A stretch of 64,000 bases of DNA from the NCBI GenBank assembly GCA_014075255.1, contig CP046178.1, forward strand, positions 1,754,894-1,818,893. Direction: 5' to 3'. How positions within the stretch are numbered: the first letter of the stretch is position 1; each line of letters starts with the position of its first letter. The notes under the pieces are model-generated. The model was not told where the DNA came from. It saw nothing but the letters and a program-made list of their open reading frames with translations, and searched no databases. The position numbers and the translations under genes were made by a program. Of this stretch, positions 1 to 9,111 are shown in pieces. Origin of the DNA: Gammaproteobacteria bacterium. Its GTDB lineage: Bacteria > Pseudomonadota > Gammaproteobacteria > UBA4575.

Positions 1-1145
1 GAAGTTTCTTCTCTCACCTCACCAAACTCTGCTCCCGCTAAACGTTTACTAAGTTTTACACCTGCTACACTATTGGTTACTTGATCCTCTACGGTTGCAG
101 TTAAGGTGCGTGATTTACCGTTACGTAGTACTTCAATTTTTACATGGCTGCCAATACGTAGCAGACCAATTTCATTTCTCACCTGCCCGGAGCTTTGAAC
201 CTCTTTGCCATTCACTTCAATAATAACATCGCCAACTTTCATTCCAGCCTTATCAGCAGGTGAATCAGCCTCAACTCGTGCCACCACCCCTTTATTTCGG
301 TTGATCCCGAACGCTTCTGCTAGTTCAGGCGTTAAATCTTGCGCACTAAACCCTATACGCCCACGTTTCACTTCTCCGTGTTCAATGAGTTGTTGCATGA
401 TTTGCTTTGCCATGTTCATGGGTATGGCAAATCCAATCCCCACGTTGCCACCGCTAGGCCCATAAATAGCCGTATTAATTCCAATCAACTCGCCGCGTAA
501 ATTTACTAATGCTCCACCGGAATTTCCCGGGTTAATCGAAGCATCGGTTTGGATGAAATCTTCATACGATTCAATCCCCAGCCCACTTCTACCTAAGGCG
601 CTCACAATTCCAGAAGTCACGGTTTGGCCCAATCCAAATGGATTGCCAATCGCTACAACAAAATCGCCTTGTCGCAAATCATCAGAATTTCCTAAAGAAA
701 TTTCTTTGAGATTTGTAGCATCAATTTGTATCACTGCGATATCTGCACCAGGATCTTTACCAATCACTTGTGCATCAAAACGTTGGCCATCTTCCAACGT
801 CACCACGATATCTTGTGCTTTATCAATGACATGTGAATTAGTAACCACGTAACCATTGCGTGCATCGATAATCACCCCAGAACCTAATCCGGTTGTACGT
901 CGTTCGCGTTGTTGCTGTGGCACATCAAAAAATCGCCGGAAAAACGGGTCATCAAAAAATGGACCTCGAACCATTACCTTGCCGGTAGTAGAAATGTTTA
1001 CTACTGAAGGAGTCGTACGCTCCAACATGGGCGCTAACGTTGGCAACGGTTGGCCGTCTACGCTATTGGGTAAGCCAGCAAAAACATTAGTAGCACTTAA
1101 CAACAGCGTTAATAAGATAAGACTGCAAATGATAGGTAGCTTCAT
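1..1145 (-). CDS. degQ: DegQ/DegP-type periplasmic serine endoprotease (C-terminus outside window)
   Basis: Read on the minus strand from an ATG at 1145; the frame runs off the left edge after about 381 residues. Residues 1-23 are a Sec signal peptide ending near FAG. A trypsin-like domain follows with all three catalytic residues: His105 in TNSHVI, Asp135 in ADIAVIQ and Ser209 in NPGNSGG. A PDZ domain starts near residue 255 (GRIGFSAQDLTPELA, then SPADKAGMKVGDVI), and the second PDZ is only beginning at the window edge. The family degrades or refolds misfolded envelope proteins in the periplasm. DegQ, DegP and MucD cannot be separated without the rest. The neighbours (cbpA, hsp20) are also stress genes, although no clear heat-shock promoter was seen in front of this one. 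Confidence 0.93.
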   Translation of the reverse strand, partial: MKLPIICSLILLTLLLSATNVFAGLPNSVDGQPLPTLAPMLERTTPSVVNISTTGKVMVRGPFFDDPFFRRFFDVPQQQRERRTTGLGSGVIIDARNGYVVTNSHVIDKAQDIVVTLEDGQRFDAQVIGKDPGADIAVIQIDATNLKEISLGNSDDLRQGDFVVAIGNPFGLGQTVTSGIVSALGRSGLGIESYEDFIQTDASINPGNSGGALVNLRGELIGINTAIYGPSGGNVGIGFAIPMNMAKQIMQQLIEHGEVKRGRIGFSAQDLTPELAEAFGINRNKGVVARVEADSPADKAGMKVGDVIIEVNGKEVQSSGQVRNEIGLLRIGSHVKIEVLRNGKSRTLTATVEDQVTNSVAGVKLSKRLAGAEFGEVREET

Positions 1146-1238
1146 ATTGAACAATTGTTATTGGTTATTCTTGCAAGTAAGACGTTATTATATGTATAAA
1201 GATCCCTTAGTGTATAAAACTCGCAGCATAGCTACGAG

Positions 1239-2189
1239 TTAGAGATTTTGACGTGGATCAAAATCAAATCGCTTCGCCATATCCTCAAAGTATTCCTTAT
1301 CTACTTCTGAACCATTATCAGGCATAACAATCTGCAACGTTACAATCTGATCGCCTGTAGGGCTGCCTTGACTTGATTGACCTTTAAGACCTCGATTTTT
1401 TAATCGTAGTTTTTTTCCTGACTGTGAGCCTGCGGGAATTTTAGCTTCCACATACCCACCTAAGGTTGGCACTTTAACTTGCGCACCTAATACCGCTTCC
1501 CAAGGAGAAATCGGAAGATCTAGTAAAATATTTTTCCCATCTATTTTAAATAGTCGATGTGGAGTAATGGTTACTTCTAAATACAGGTCGCCATTTGGAC
1601 CACCCCCTGCACCTTGGCCACCTTGCCCGCTGAGACGTATGCGCTTACCTGAAGTAATTCCAGCAGGAATTTTTATATCTAGATTACGACCGTTACCGGT
1701 TTGCTTGTTTCCCAGGCGAATATTTTTTTTAACCCCTTCATAGGCATCTACCAGTGTTATAGAGATATTCGCATTTTGATCAGCACCTTTTGCCTGATAG
1801 CCACCTTGTTGAAAACCACCAGATTGATTAAACCCACCGCCAAACATGGATTCAAAGAAATCACTAAAGTCACCTGCACCACCAAAACCTGCACCCGTTG
1901 CGTGACCAGAAGAACCCGCATTTGAAAATACATCTTCCCAACCTGGCGGAGGATTAAAGTTTTGCCCTTGCTTCCAATTCGCACCTAGTTGGTCATATGC
2001 TTGACGCTTCTCTTTATCTTTTAACACTTCATAGGCTTCGCCTACTTCTTTAAATTTCTTTTCTGCATCTGCTTCTTTACTAACATCAGGATGATACTTG
2101 CGCGCAAGACGACGGTAAGCCGTTTTAATTGCAGCTTCTTCTGCATCGCGCTCTACATCAAGTATTTTGTAATAGTCTTTGTATTCCAT
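1239..2189 (-). CDS. cbpA: DnaJ-class co-chaperone CbpA (curved DNA-binding protein)
   Basis: 316 residues. The N-terminal J domain (about 1-70) carries the HPD tripeptide at 33-35 that stimulates DnaK ATPase. A Gly/Phe-rich linker (about 85-135) follows, then the two beta-sandwich DnaJ C-terminal domains. The four CxxCxGxG zinc-finger repeats of true DnaJ are absent, which points to CbpA. Length matches E. coli CbpA (306). CbpA works with DnaK in protein folding and can bind curved DNA. The usual partner gene cbpM is not adjacent; a small heat-shock gene lies upstream on the same strand, separated by a terminator, so cbpA probably has its own promoter. Confidence 0.93.
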   Translation of the reverse strand: MEYKDYYKILDVERDAEEAAIKTAYRRLARKYHPDVSKEADAEKKFKEVGEAYEVLKDKEKRQAYDQLGANWKQGQNFNPPPGWEDVFSNAGSSGHATGAGFGGAGDFSDFFESMFGGGFNQSGGFQQGGYQAKGADQNANISITLVDAYEGVKKNIRLGNKQTGNGRNLDIKIPAGITSGKRIRLSGQGGQGAGGGPNGDLYLEVTITPHRLFKIDGKNILLDLPISPWEAVLGAQVKVPTLGGYVEAKIPAGSQSGKKLRLKNRGLKGQSSQGSPTGDQIVTLQIVMPDNGSEVDKEYFEDMAKRFDFDPRQNL

Positions 2190-2230
2190 AAGATCCCAAT
2201 GATACTAATCTATTTTCACTAGCCTTACAT

Positions 2231-2257
2231 AAAAACGCCGCGAATAAACGCGGCGCC
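2231..2257 (-). terminator. Rho-independent terminator after the Hsp20 gene
   Basis: On the minus strand a 7-bp perfect GC-rich stem (CGCCGCG / CGCGGCG, arms 2236-2242 and 2249-2255, 6-nt loop) is followed by five T (plus-strand A run 2231-2235). It lies between the Hsp20 gene and cbpA and should end the hsp20 transcript before cbpA. Confidence 0.85.
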
Positions 2258-2333
2258 TTGTCCATATTCCCTATCTATTCCCTTTTGCTATTTCCAGGGA
2301 ACTTCCATGTAATCACATCCGTGTTGAGTCAGA

Positions 2334-2774
2334 TCATCCTTCAACCGAAATTTTCTTCGGCAATACCTTTTCCTTTTTAGGAATATATAGTTTAAGAACA
2401 CCATGTTCCGTTTTAGCCGATATATTTTCTGCATCTACAGTATCTGGAAGCGTAAAGCGACGATAAAAGCTTCCGTAGGCCCGCTCTGTGCGGGTGAATC
2501 CTTCACCTTCATCCTTGCTTTCAGACTTGCGCTCACCCTTAACGGTTAGCACACTGTCTTCAATTGAAACATCAATATTTTTCGGATCAACTCCCGGGAC
2601 ATCTGCAACCACTTCATAGGCATCCTTAGCCTCTTTGATGTCTACAGCAGGCACCCATTCTGTATCGGTATCGGTATCGGTATATGCAGCCGCATTAGTA
2701 TTAAATATACGATCTAGTTCTCCACGAAACTCGCGGAAGGAATCCATTGGATCTCGATAAACTCGTGCAAGCAT
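2334..2774 (-). CDS. Hsp20/alpha-crystallin family small heat-shock protein
   Basis: 146 residues. The alpha-crystallin domain occupies about 40-138: VVADVPGVDPKNIDVSI opens it, a SFYRRFTLPDTVD loop follows, and HGVLKLYIPK closes it. The C-terminal tail has the VLPKKISV stretch with the I/V-x-I/V type anchor used in oligomerisation. These proteins hold unfolding clients in the cytoplasm for the DnaK system. A strong ribosome site (GAGGAGG) lies just before the ATG, and a near-consensus sigma-32 promoter lies 40-70 bp upstream. The N-terminal arm contains a TDTDTD run encoded by three copies of a hexanucleotide. Confidence 0.95.
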   Translation of the reverse strand: MLARVYRDPMDSFREFRGELDRIFNTNAAAYTDTDTDTEWVPAVDIKEAKDAYEVVADVPGVDPKNIDVSIEDSVLTVKGERKSESKDEGEGFTRTERAYGSFYRRFTLPDTVDAENISAKTEHGVLKLYIPKKEKVLPKKISVEG

Positions 2775-2817
2775 TTTAGCCTCCTCACATTAGAGTAATT
2801 AACTTTGATAGTTAAAA

Positions 2818-2844
2818 TATATGGGCTCATTTTGGCTTTTCAAG
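2818..2844 (-). promoter_or_regulatory. Sigma-32 (heat-shock) promoter of the Hsp20 gene
   Basis: On the minus strand CTTGAA (2839-2844) is followed after exactly 13 bp by CCCATATA (2818-2825). This is close to the RpoH consensus CTTGAA-N13-15-CCCCATnT and is correctly placed before the small heat-shock gene. Spacing and both elements are seen directly; use by RpoH is inferred. Confidence 0.82.
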
Positions 2845-2901
2845 TGAATATTTAGCTATTTTTAAAGTTTTTATTTACAGGGATGTAATGTATGCCGATA
2901 A

Positions 2902-2955
2902 TGCACGACTACAAGGATGTAGGAGGTAGAGCAACGCAGGAGCAGTTGCCGAGGA
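2902..2955 (+). repeat. Dispersed two-hairpin repeat, copy R1
   Basis: 54 bp that match 14087-14140 (minus strand) at 47 of 54 positions. The first hairpin is CTACA-AGGA-TGTAG and the second is GCAAC-GCAGGAGCA-GTTGC. The element sits 3' of the asparaginase gene and 5' of the Hsp20 gene. A partial echo (GCAGTTACCGG) and a 12-bp palindrome GTTACCGGTAAC (2960-2971) follow directly. The origin (REP/ERIC-like or MITE-derived) is not known. Confidence 0.75.
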
Positions 2956-2980
2956 TGCAGTTACCGGTAACTTCCCTATT

Positions 2981-3490
2981 CTAGGTAGCTTCAAATTGTG
3001 CTGCAGCACGGTTCTTTTGCACCGCATCAGGCGTGAAAATTTGACCATTCATGGCAAGATAAATTCCATGCGGTAAATGCTGTGCGGCTGAAATTGCATA
3101 ACCAATATTAAAGATTGCATCGGTATTGCGAAAACGTGCAGGCTGCATCGCTCCGGTTAAGACAATCGTTTTATCTTTAATTTCTTCTAAACGTTGTGCA
3201 GTATCAATCATCGTGTCCGTTCCATGAGTAATTAAAATGTGCTCGCAAGCATCCATAGATACTTTATCAAAAATCATGTCGCGATCTTGATCAGTAATTT
3301 CCAAGCTATCTTTTTTAAGAATAGATATTACTTCAAAAGAAAATTTAGCTAACGCTTCTTTTAAGATATTACCGACTACAGGCTCGCCAATCTGGTAGTC
3401 ACTTAATGCGTCAAAATAAACTTTATCAATCGTACCGCCGGTACAAAATATTTTGACTTGATGATTTTTAGAATGCTCTTGATTTGACAT
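2981..3490 (-). CDS. Asparaginase-domain protein, N-terminal domain only
   Basis: 169 residues, about half the length of L-asparaginase (about 330). The two catalytic threonine motifs of the N-terminal asparaginase domain are present: TGGTID at 17-22 and THGTDTM at 88-94. The C-terminal domain that normally completes fold and substrate pocket is absent, and the frame closes with a normal stop. Single-domain homologues of this kind occur in many gammaproteobacteria, so this looks like a stable short family and not a broken gene. The substrate is unknown. It lies 13 bp downstream of yicC on the same strand and is probably cotranscribed with it. Confidence 0.82.
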   Translation of the reverse strand: MSNQEHSKNHQVKIFCTGGTIDKVYFDALSDYQIGEPVVGNILKEALAKFSFEVISILKKDSLEITDQDRDMIFDKVSMDACEHILITHGTDTMIDTAQRLEEIKDKTIVLTGAMQPARFRNTDAIFNIGYAISAAQHLPHGIYLAMNGQIFTPDAVQKNRAAAQFEAT

Positions 3491-3503
3491 GTATGACCTA
3501 CTT

Positions 3504-4370
3504 TTACTCTATGTTCTGCACTTGTTCACGCATCTGTTCAATTAATACTTTTAAATCTACAGCGGCTTGCGTGGTCTCAACATCTGCAGACTTTGATGCC
3601 AGAGTATTCGCTTCACGATTAAACTCTTGCATTAAAAAGTCCAAACGTCTACCAATAGGATCCTTGCGGTCAAATATTGTCTGCATTTCGGTTAAATGAC
3701 TATCCAACCGATCTAGCTCTTCAGCGACATCTAATTTTTGCGATGCATATACTAGCTCTTGCTCGAAACGTTGCTGATCCATATCCACATTAAGATCATC
3801 AATGCGCTGTTGTTGTTTTTGTTTTATTGATTCCAAAACTTGCGGGTAACGTATTCGCACACGCTTAACAATATTTGTAATTTCATCGCAGCGTTCTTGT
3901 AACATATTTTTTAAACGCTTACCCTCTGTACCGCGCATGTCTACAAGCTGATCAGTTGCGTTTTTGAATAATTCCAAACAGCTTGTATGAAAACTGTTCA
4001 TATCTGTTTCTGCAGTACGTACCACGCCTGGCCAAGAAAGAAGATCCACCGCCTCTGCTGGGGTGGCTTGTGGCAGCTTTTCATTTACGTGATTGACCTG
4101 TTTTATCAGACTCTCTAGTAGAGGCTCATTAATCTCTAGTGCAGCCGTTTGCGCCTCGGCCAATTGATAACGAAAAGTACAGTCCACTTTACCCCGTGCA
4201 AGTTTAGATTGAAGCAACTTACGCAATTGCGGCTCAATTCTGCGAACTTCCTCAGGTAGACGAAAATTTATCTCTAGATAGCGATGATTAACTGACCGCA
4301 GCTCCCAGCTCACATTACCCTGATCACATACATCTTCAACTCGGGCAAACCCCGTCATACTACAAAGCAT
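3504..4370 (-). CDS. yicC: YicC family endoribonuclease
   Basis: 288 residues, the same as the family (E. coli 287). It begins with the typical SMTGFARVE motif of the N-terminal YicC domain and ends with the DUF1732 domain (DPIGRRLDFLMQEFNREANTLASKS, then the VDLKVLIEQMREQVQNIE tail). The E. coli protein is an RNA endonuclease linked to RNA turnover and stationary-phase survival. It is divergent from rph, 121 bp apart, the usual arrangement in gammaproteobacteria. The asparaginase-like gene follows closely. Confidence 0.94.
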   Translation of the reverse strand: MLCSMTGFARVEDVCDQGNVSWELRSVNHRYLEINFRLPEEVRRIEPQLRKLLQSKLARGKVDCTFRYQLAEAQTAALEINEPLLESLIKQVNHVNEKLPQATPAEAVDLLSWPGVVRTAETDMNSFHTSCLELFKNATDQLVDMRGTEGKRLKNMLQERCDEITNIVKRVRIRYPQVLESIKQKQQQRIDDLNVDMDQQRFEQELVYASQKLDVAEELDRLDSHLTEMQTIFDRKDPIGRRLDFLMQEFNREANTLASKSADVETTQAAVDLKVLIEQMREQVQNIE

Positions 4371-4452
4371 TTAATTTTATCCTTTTACATTCTCATACTA
4401 CATAAATAAGCATGTCTTCTTATAAGTAGAAATACTATGGAAATTTTTTGCG

Positions 4453-4458
4453 TATAAT
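4453..4458 (+). promoter_or_regulatory. Possible -10 box of the rph promoter
   Basis: A perfect TATAAT lies 34 bp before the rph start codon. No good -35 hexamer is seen 16-18 bp upstream, and the upstream TG is one base too far for a canonical extended -10, so this is a weak call. Confidence 0.4.
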
Positions 4459-4491
4459 GCGCGACTCTTTGCAATTCCACCAGGTAGTTTT

Positions 4492-5238
4492 ATGAATTCT
4501 TCCAATACATCAGGTACAACCATCGCTCGACCTAGCGGCCGTCAACCAGACCAAATGCGCGATATCTGCTTTACCCGTAACTATACCAAGCATGCGGAAG
4601 GTTCAGTATTAGCAGAATTTGGTGATACCAAGGTTCTATGCACCGCCAGCGTGTCAGATCAAGTACCAAGGTTTCTAAAAGGCAAAGGACAAGGCTGGAT
4701 CACTGCAGAATATGGCATGTTGCCACGTTCTACGAACAGCAGAATGGGGCGCGAAGCTTCTCGCGGCAAACAAGGTGGGCGTACACTTGAAATTCAGCGC
4801 TTAATTGGCAGATCGCTGCGCTCAGCTGTAGATCTAAAACAGCTTGGCGAGTACTCAATCACTATAGATTGTGATGTTATCCAAGCAGACGGAGGCACAC
4901 GTACTACTTCTATATCAGGCGGCTTTGTTGCGCTCTACGATGCTATTCAAAAAATGTTGGCCTCTGGCGATCTCAAGAAAGACCCTGTGAATCATTATAT
5001 AGCTGCCATATCAGCAGGTATTTATAAAAATGTACCGATCCTAGATCTCGACTATGCTGAAGATAGTGATGCTGAAACCGATATGAATATTGTGATGAAC
5101 GACAACCAAGCATTCATCGAAATTCAAGGCACCGCAGAGCAACAAGCATTTACTCAAGATGAATTAGGTAGCTTATTAGGCTTGGGCAACAAAGGCATTC
5201 AAGAGATTATCCAGCAGCAGAAAGCTTGTTTAAGCTAA
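4492..5238 (+). CDS. rph: Ribonuclease PH
   Basis: 248 residues. RNase PH is a phosphorolytic 3'-5' exoribonuclease that trims tRNA 3' ends. Visible marks include the [11 protein letters not shown] start (the basic RNA-binding N-terminus), the [10 protein letters not shown] strand, the [21 protein letters not shown] helix, and [12 protein letters not shown] with the phosphate-binding GGTRT loop. The protein is slightly longer than the E. coli one because of a short N-terminal extension. It heads a co-directional set with rdgB and hemW, a conserved gammaproteobacterial order, and is divergent from yicC. Confidence 0.96.
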   Translation: MNSSNTSGTTIARPSGRQPDQMRDICFTRNYTKHAEGSVLAEFGDTKVLCTASVSDQVPRFLKGKGQGWITAEYGMLPRSTNSRMGREASRGKQGGRTLEIQRLIGRSLRSAVDLKQLGEYSITIDCDVIQADGGTRTTSISGGFVALYDAIQKMLASGDLKKDPVNHYIAAISAGIYKNVPILDLDYAEDSDAETDMNIVMNDNQAFIEIQGTAEQQAFTQDELGSLLGLGNKGIQEIIQQQKACLS

Positions 5239-5269
5239 TTCGTTAATTCAATAGGCCATACCTAACATA

Positions 5270-5863
5270 ATGAACAGTGAGAAAATCGTATTGGCCAGTG
5301 GGAACTCAGGAAAGTTAAGAGAAATCCAAGCGGTTCTAGATCAACAACGCTTTAAACTAATTAAACAATCAGAATTTAATGTCCCTGATGTTCCTGAAAC
5401 GGGTACAACGTTTGTTGAAAATGCCATCATTAAAGCTCGTCATGCGGCAGAACTCACCGGTCTACCTGCACTGGCTGATGATTCCGGTATAGAAGTTGAT
5501 GTACTACAAGGTGCACCCGGTGTGTACAGCGCACGATATGCCGGCAAGCATGGTGCGGATGATGCCAACAATAAAAAACTGCTCCTTGAGATGAAAGATG
5601 TAACAGAAGAAAACCGTACAGCACGTTTTCAATGCGTCATTGTGCACATGCGTCACGCGGAAGATCCTATGCCACTCATCTGCGAAGGCAGTTGGGAAGG
5701 AATAATATTGCATGATTTAACGGGCCCTAATGGCTTTGGCTATGACCCGTTATTTTTTGTGCCGACACACGGATGCTCTTCCGCTGAATTAGAGCCTGCG
5801 GAAAAAAACCGTATCAGTCATCGTGCACAAGCTTTACAGAAATTAATTTCTAAACTAAATTAG
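5270..5863 (+). CDS. rdgB: RdgB/HAM1 non-canonical purine NTP pyrophosphatase
   Basis: 197 residues, identical in length to E. coli RdgB. It hydrolyses dITP, dXTP and ITP to monophosphates, keeping deaminated purines out of DNA. Family signatures are ASGNSGKLREI at the N-terminus, ETGTTFVENAIIKARHAA, the catalytic ADDSGIEVDVL, GVYSARYAG and the GFGYDPLFF base-recognition loop near the C-terminus. It lies 31 bp after rph and 37 bp before hemW, likely in one transcript. Confidence 0.96.
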   Translation: MNSEKIVLASGNSGKLREIQAVLDQQRFKLIKQSEFNVPDVPETGTTFVENAIIKARHAAELTGLPALADDSGIEVDVLQGAPGVYSARYAGKHGADDANNKKLLLEMKDVTEENRTARFQCVIVHMRHAEDPMPLICEGSWEGIILHDLTGPNGFGYDPLFFVPTHGCSSAELEPAEKNRISHRAQALQKLISKLN

Positions 5864-5900
5864 TGTAACAAGAATTGAGCATGCGTCATCATGATCAAAT

Positions 5901-7088
5901 ATGACCAAACGTGAAAACAGTATTCCTTTATCATTATATGTGCATATCCCTTGGTGCATCAAGAAGTGCCCCTACTGTGATTTTAATTCACACGAAATAC
6001 AAAATACGCTCCCCGAAGACCAATATATTGATGCATTAATTCTTGATTTAAAATCTCATGCGAAAGAAGCGCAAGATCGAGATATCAATAGTGTTTTTAT
6101 CGGTGGCGGCACTCCTAGTATTTTTACGGCCAAAAACATTAAGCGCCTTATAGACGCAATTCGTAATGAACTAAATCTAAACCCTACTGCAGAAATTACC
6201 ATCGAAGCCAATCCTGGCACAACCGACCAAGAAAATTTTTCCGGCTTTCGTGCGGCTGGAGTGAATCGCATTTCCATCGGTGTACAAAGTTTTACAAACA
6301 CGCAACTAAAAAAACTTGGGCGTATTCATGACGCACAAAATGCTATCAACGCTGTAAATATTGCTAAGCAAGCTGGATTTGAAAACATTAATATCGATTT
6401 AATGTATGCGCTACCGCAACAAAACTTAACCACGGCACTACACGACATTGAACAAGCGATCCGCCTAAACCCAACCCATATTTCATACTACCAACTCACC
6501 ATAGAACCGAACACTAGCTTTTATCGGCAACCACCACGCCTACCCGATAACCAAGAAAGCTGGGAAATACAACAAAGTGGAATGGAATTGCTCGCCAATC
6601 ACGGTTACCAACAGTACGAAGTATCGGCTTATGCAAAAGACGATTTTCAATGCATGCATAACACTAATTATTGGCAATTTGGTGATTACTTGGGTATTGG
6701 TGCGGGAGCACATCAAAAGTTAACCCAACAAAGTTCAACTATGCATGAACCAAATTCTATTACTCGCTGTGAAAAACCCAAACATCCACAGCAATATATG
6801 CGTTACATAAATGAAGGAAAACCTTCTTTGGGTACTCATACGTTAATCGAAGAAGATATTATTTTTGAATTTATGTTAAACGCATTACGTTTAAAGCATG
6901 GCTTTACAAAACAACAATTTGAGTTGCACACAGGCTTGCCTATTGAAATAATTAATGAGCCTTTACAGTCCCACATTTCTGAAGGCTTATTGGTAATAAC
7001 TAACGATAACATCCACTGCAGTGGTCGTGGTTATCGATTTTTAGATGATGTTTTACAAAACTGGTTGCCGCAAGCCACGACAACTTAA
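5901..7088 (+). CDS. hemW: HemW, radical-SAM heme chaperone
   Basis: 395 residues (E. coli 378). The radical-SAM cluster motif is C-x3-C-x2-C within CIKKCPYC near residues 19-26, followed by GGGTPSIF and the HemW-type C-terminal domain (GIGAGAH, then the TLIEEDIIFEFMLNALRL segment). Oxygen-independent coproporphyrinogen dehydrogenase (HemN) has the longer N-terminal region that is missing here. HemW binds and delivers heme. The rdgB-hemW linkage is typical. Confidence 0.94.
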   Translation: MTKRENSIPLSLYVHIPWCIKKCPYCDFNSHEIQNTLPEDQYIDALILDLKSHAKEAQDRDINSVFIGGGTPSIFTAKNIKRLIDAIRNELNLNPTAEITIEANPGTTDQENFSGFRAAGVNRISIGVQSFTNTQLKKLGRIHDAQNAINAVNIAKQAGFENINIDLMYALPQQNLTTALHDIEQAIRLNPTHISYYQLTIEPNTSFYRQPPRLPDNQESWEIQQSGMELLANHGYQQYEVSAYAKDDFQCMHNTNYWQFGDYLGIGAGAHQKLTQQSSTMHEPNSITRCEKPKHPQQYMRYINEGKPSLGTHTLIEEDIIFEFMLNALRLKHGFTKQQFELHTGLPIEIINEPLQSHISEGLLVITNDNIHCSGRGYRFLDDVLQNWLPQATTT

Positions 7089-7236
7089 ATGTCTCAACAC
7101 CGTCCGTTTTTTCAACTCACAACTCTGGCTTGTTGCGTCGTCTTGCTTATTACAGACATGCAATGACACAAACCCGACATATTTAAAACATAATTATATT
7201 AGAAAATTTGCTTTCAAATATTAATAGGTACTTGCA

Positions 7237-9111
7237 ATGCAAACGAAATGGCTACCCTTAGTTGTATTAAGTTTAATTCTCACGAGTGTATGTGGATATT
7301 GGCTCGGCAAAAATTTTAGAAGTGGCGCCAAGAGTGATCTATTTAGCCAAAAACTTTTAACACCAATTGAAACTACAGAGGCCATAACAGTCGAAGCTGC
7401 ACAACTACAGCGTAAAGAACATTATCAAAGCCTAAACAGTATTGCTGAAGTTTTATCTTTACCGTCAATATTTGCACAACAAGAAGCGTTACATGCCATT
7501 GCAGGCCGCGCTAATAGAGTTCACTTACAACAGTTACTAAAAGAGGCAACAGGTGTAGTTAATACACAACAACGTGAAGGCATATTGAAAATATTAATGG
7601 CTCGTTTTACTGAGATAGACCCTCAAACCGCTGCAAACATCGCAATGGATGCCTATGAAAATAAAAATCCTTCCTTACTTCCTCAGGTATATCAGCATTG
7701 GGCAAAGCTAGATCTAGAAACTGCTATTAAGAGCGCAAATGACATTAAAAACACCTACCAAAAAAATACTGCATCACAAGGTGTGATAACCGCAATCAAT
7801 GTTAATGATATTCAGTTGATAACGGAGGTTTCTAAACGCTTAGGAATAGAATCTTCAAAAGAACAATATGTCAGCAATGCTTTAATAGAAAAAGCTTCTC
7901 AAGATCCAGAAGCCGCTATACAAGAAGCTATGAGAATGATAACTGGATATGAACGAGATAGTGCTCTTCAAGGAATTGTAGACACTTGGACCACACAAAA
8001 CCCTCAACAAGCATTTTCATATGTTGAACGCATTGCCGACAATCGCATACGTCAACAGTTATTAGAGACCGTATTATATCGATGGGCAGAGACCGATCCT
8101 CAAGAGGCCTATGACAAATTACAAACACTGCCCAATGCAGGAAGAACCAGCGGCATTAGTTATACGGTGTTTACCTATTTAGCAAATGAGAATCCTAGAG
8201 ACGCACTTAATATAATTGAAAATATTCCCTCTTCTCGTAGTCGAGTGGATGCCTATAACGCTACGATACAAACTTGGGCAGCAAGTGACGCACAAGCTGC
8301 AGCAAATTTTGTAGCCCAGCTAGACAATAAACAATTGAAGCAGCAACTCGCGCCAACGGTTATCCAATATTTAAGTACGCAATCACCAGATGAAGCTTTA
8401 ACTTGGGCGCGCGAACAAGATCCAACTGGACAATTATATTTACAGAATACTGTTGTCTCTCAAATTGCATCTGAAAACCCTGAGCGTGCATTGCAAATTG
8501 CACTGAGCTCACAACAACCTACACTACGAAAGCAACTTATCGTAACGGTGGTGGATAACCTTTCTTACAATGATCCCCAGCGCGCTGCAGAAATGATTGA
8601 TCAATTACCATATGCAGATGTAAATGCAGAAACGATTAACTCCGTGGTATATAACTGGGCAAATAGTGATCCAGATGCAGCGATGGCTTGGGTAAACAGC
8701 AAAAGCGGGCAAGTTCAAGAAAATGGGTTGATTAGTATCGGCAATCAACTGGCTAGCGTAGATCCAGATTTAGCGGCAAGTTACTTGCCGCAACTTTCTG
8801 GCCCAGTGCGTGATAGTTGGGCACAGAATATTACCTATTATTATTCATCTTACGATTTAAACGAAGCGGCAACTTGGGTTGAAAACTTTAGAGGCGAAGC
8901 CATTTTCGAGAGCTTACTTAGCTCGGTTGTGGGGGTTGCCACCAGTAGTGATGTGGAATATGCATTAGAGCTTGCACACAGCATGCCGACTCAAACACAA
9001 CGCAATGCCTTGATCCGACAAATTGCCGATCAAATCTCTTATAACGATCCACTACGCGCTGAGGAACTTTATGCGCGCCTGCCTAAACAAGAAGCTGATT
9101 TGCCACAATGA
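7237..9111 (+). CDS. Membrane-anchored helical-repeat protein, function unknown
   Basis: 624 residues. Residues 5-24 form one hydrophobic segment without a clear cleavage site, so the protein is probably inner-membrane anchored with the rest in the periplasm. From about residue 130 to the end it consists of at least a dozen units of about 30-36 residues of the form W-x3-DPxxA-x4-LP, for example WAETDPQEAYDKLQTLP, LANENPRDALNIIENIP, WANSDPDAAMAWVNSK and ISYNDPLRAEELYARLP. This predicts an alpha/alpha solenoid of the TPR/HEAT type, suited to protein binding. No catalytic motif is visible. The last base of its TGA overlaps the ATG of the CPXCG gene region (ATGA), so the two are translationally coupled. 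I do not recognise a named family. Confidence 0.85.
   Translation: MQTKWLPLVVLSLILTSVCGYWLGKNFRSGAKSDLFSQKLLTPIETTEAITVEAAQLQRKEHYQSLNSIAEVLSLPSIFAQQEALHAIAGRANRVHLQQLLKEATGVVNTQQREGILKILMARFTEIDPQTAANIAMDAYENKNPSLLPQVYQHWAKLDLETAIKSANDIKNTYQKNTASQGVITAINVNDIQLITEVSKRLGIESSKEQYVSNALIEKASQDPEAAIQEAMRMITGYERDSALQGIVDTWTTQNPQQAFSYVERIADNRIRQQLLETVLYRWAETDPQEAYDKLQTLPNAGRTSGISYTVFTYLANENPRDALNIIENIPSSRSRVDAYNATIQTWAASDAQAAANFVAQLDNKQLKQQLAPTVIQYLSTQSPDEALTWAREQDPTGQLYLQNTVVSQIASENPERALQIALSSQQPTLRKQLIVTVVDNLSYNDPQRAAEMIDQLPYADVNAETINSVVYNWANSDPDAAMAWVNSKSGQVQENGLISIGNQLASVDPDLAASYLPQLSGPVRDSWAQNITYYYSSYDLNEAATWVENFRGEAIFESLLSSVVGVATSSDVEYALELAHSMPTQTQRNALIRQIADQISYNDPLRAEELYARLPKQEADLPQ

Noticed and set aside
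205-1242. Plus-strand reading frames over the left edge
   Set aside because: The minus strand encodes a continuous, well-conserved DegQ with signal peptide, catalytic triad and PDZ domain; the plus frames are antisense shadows.
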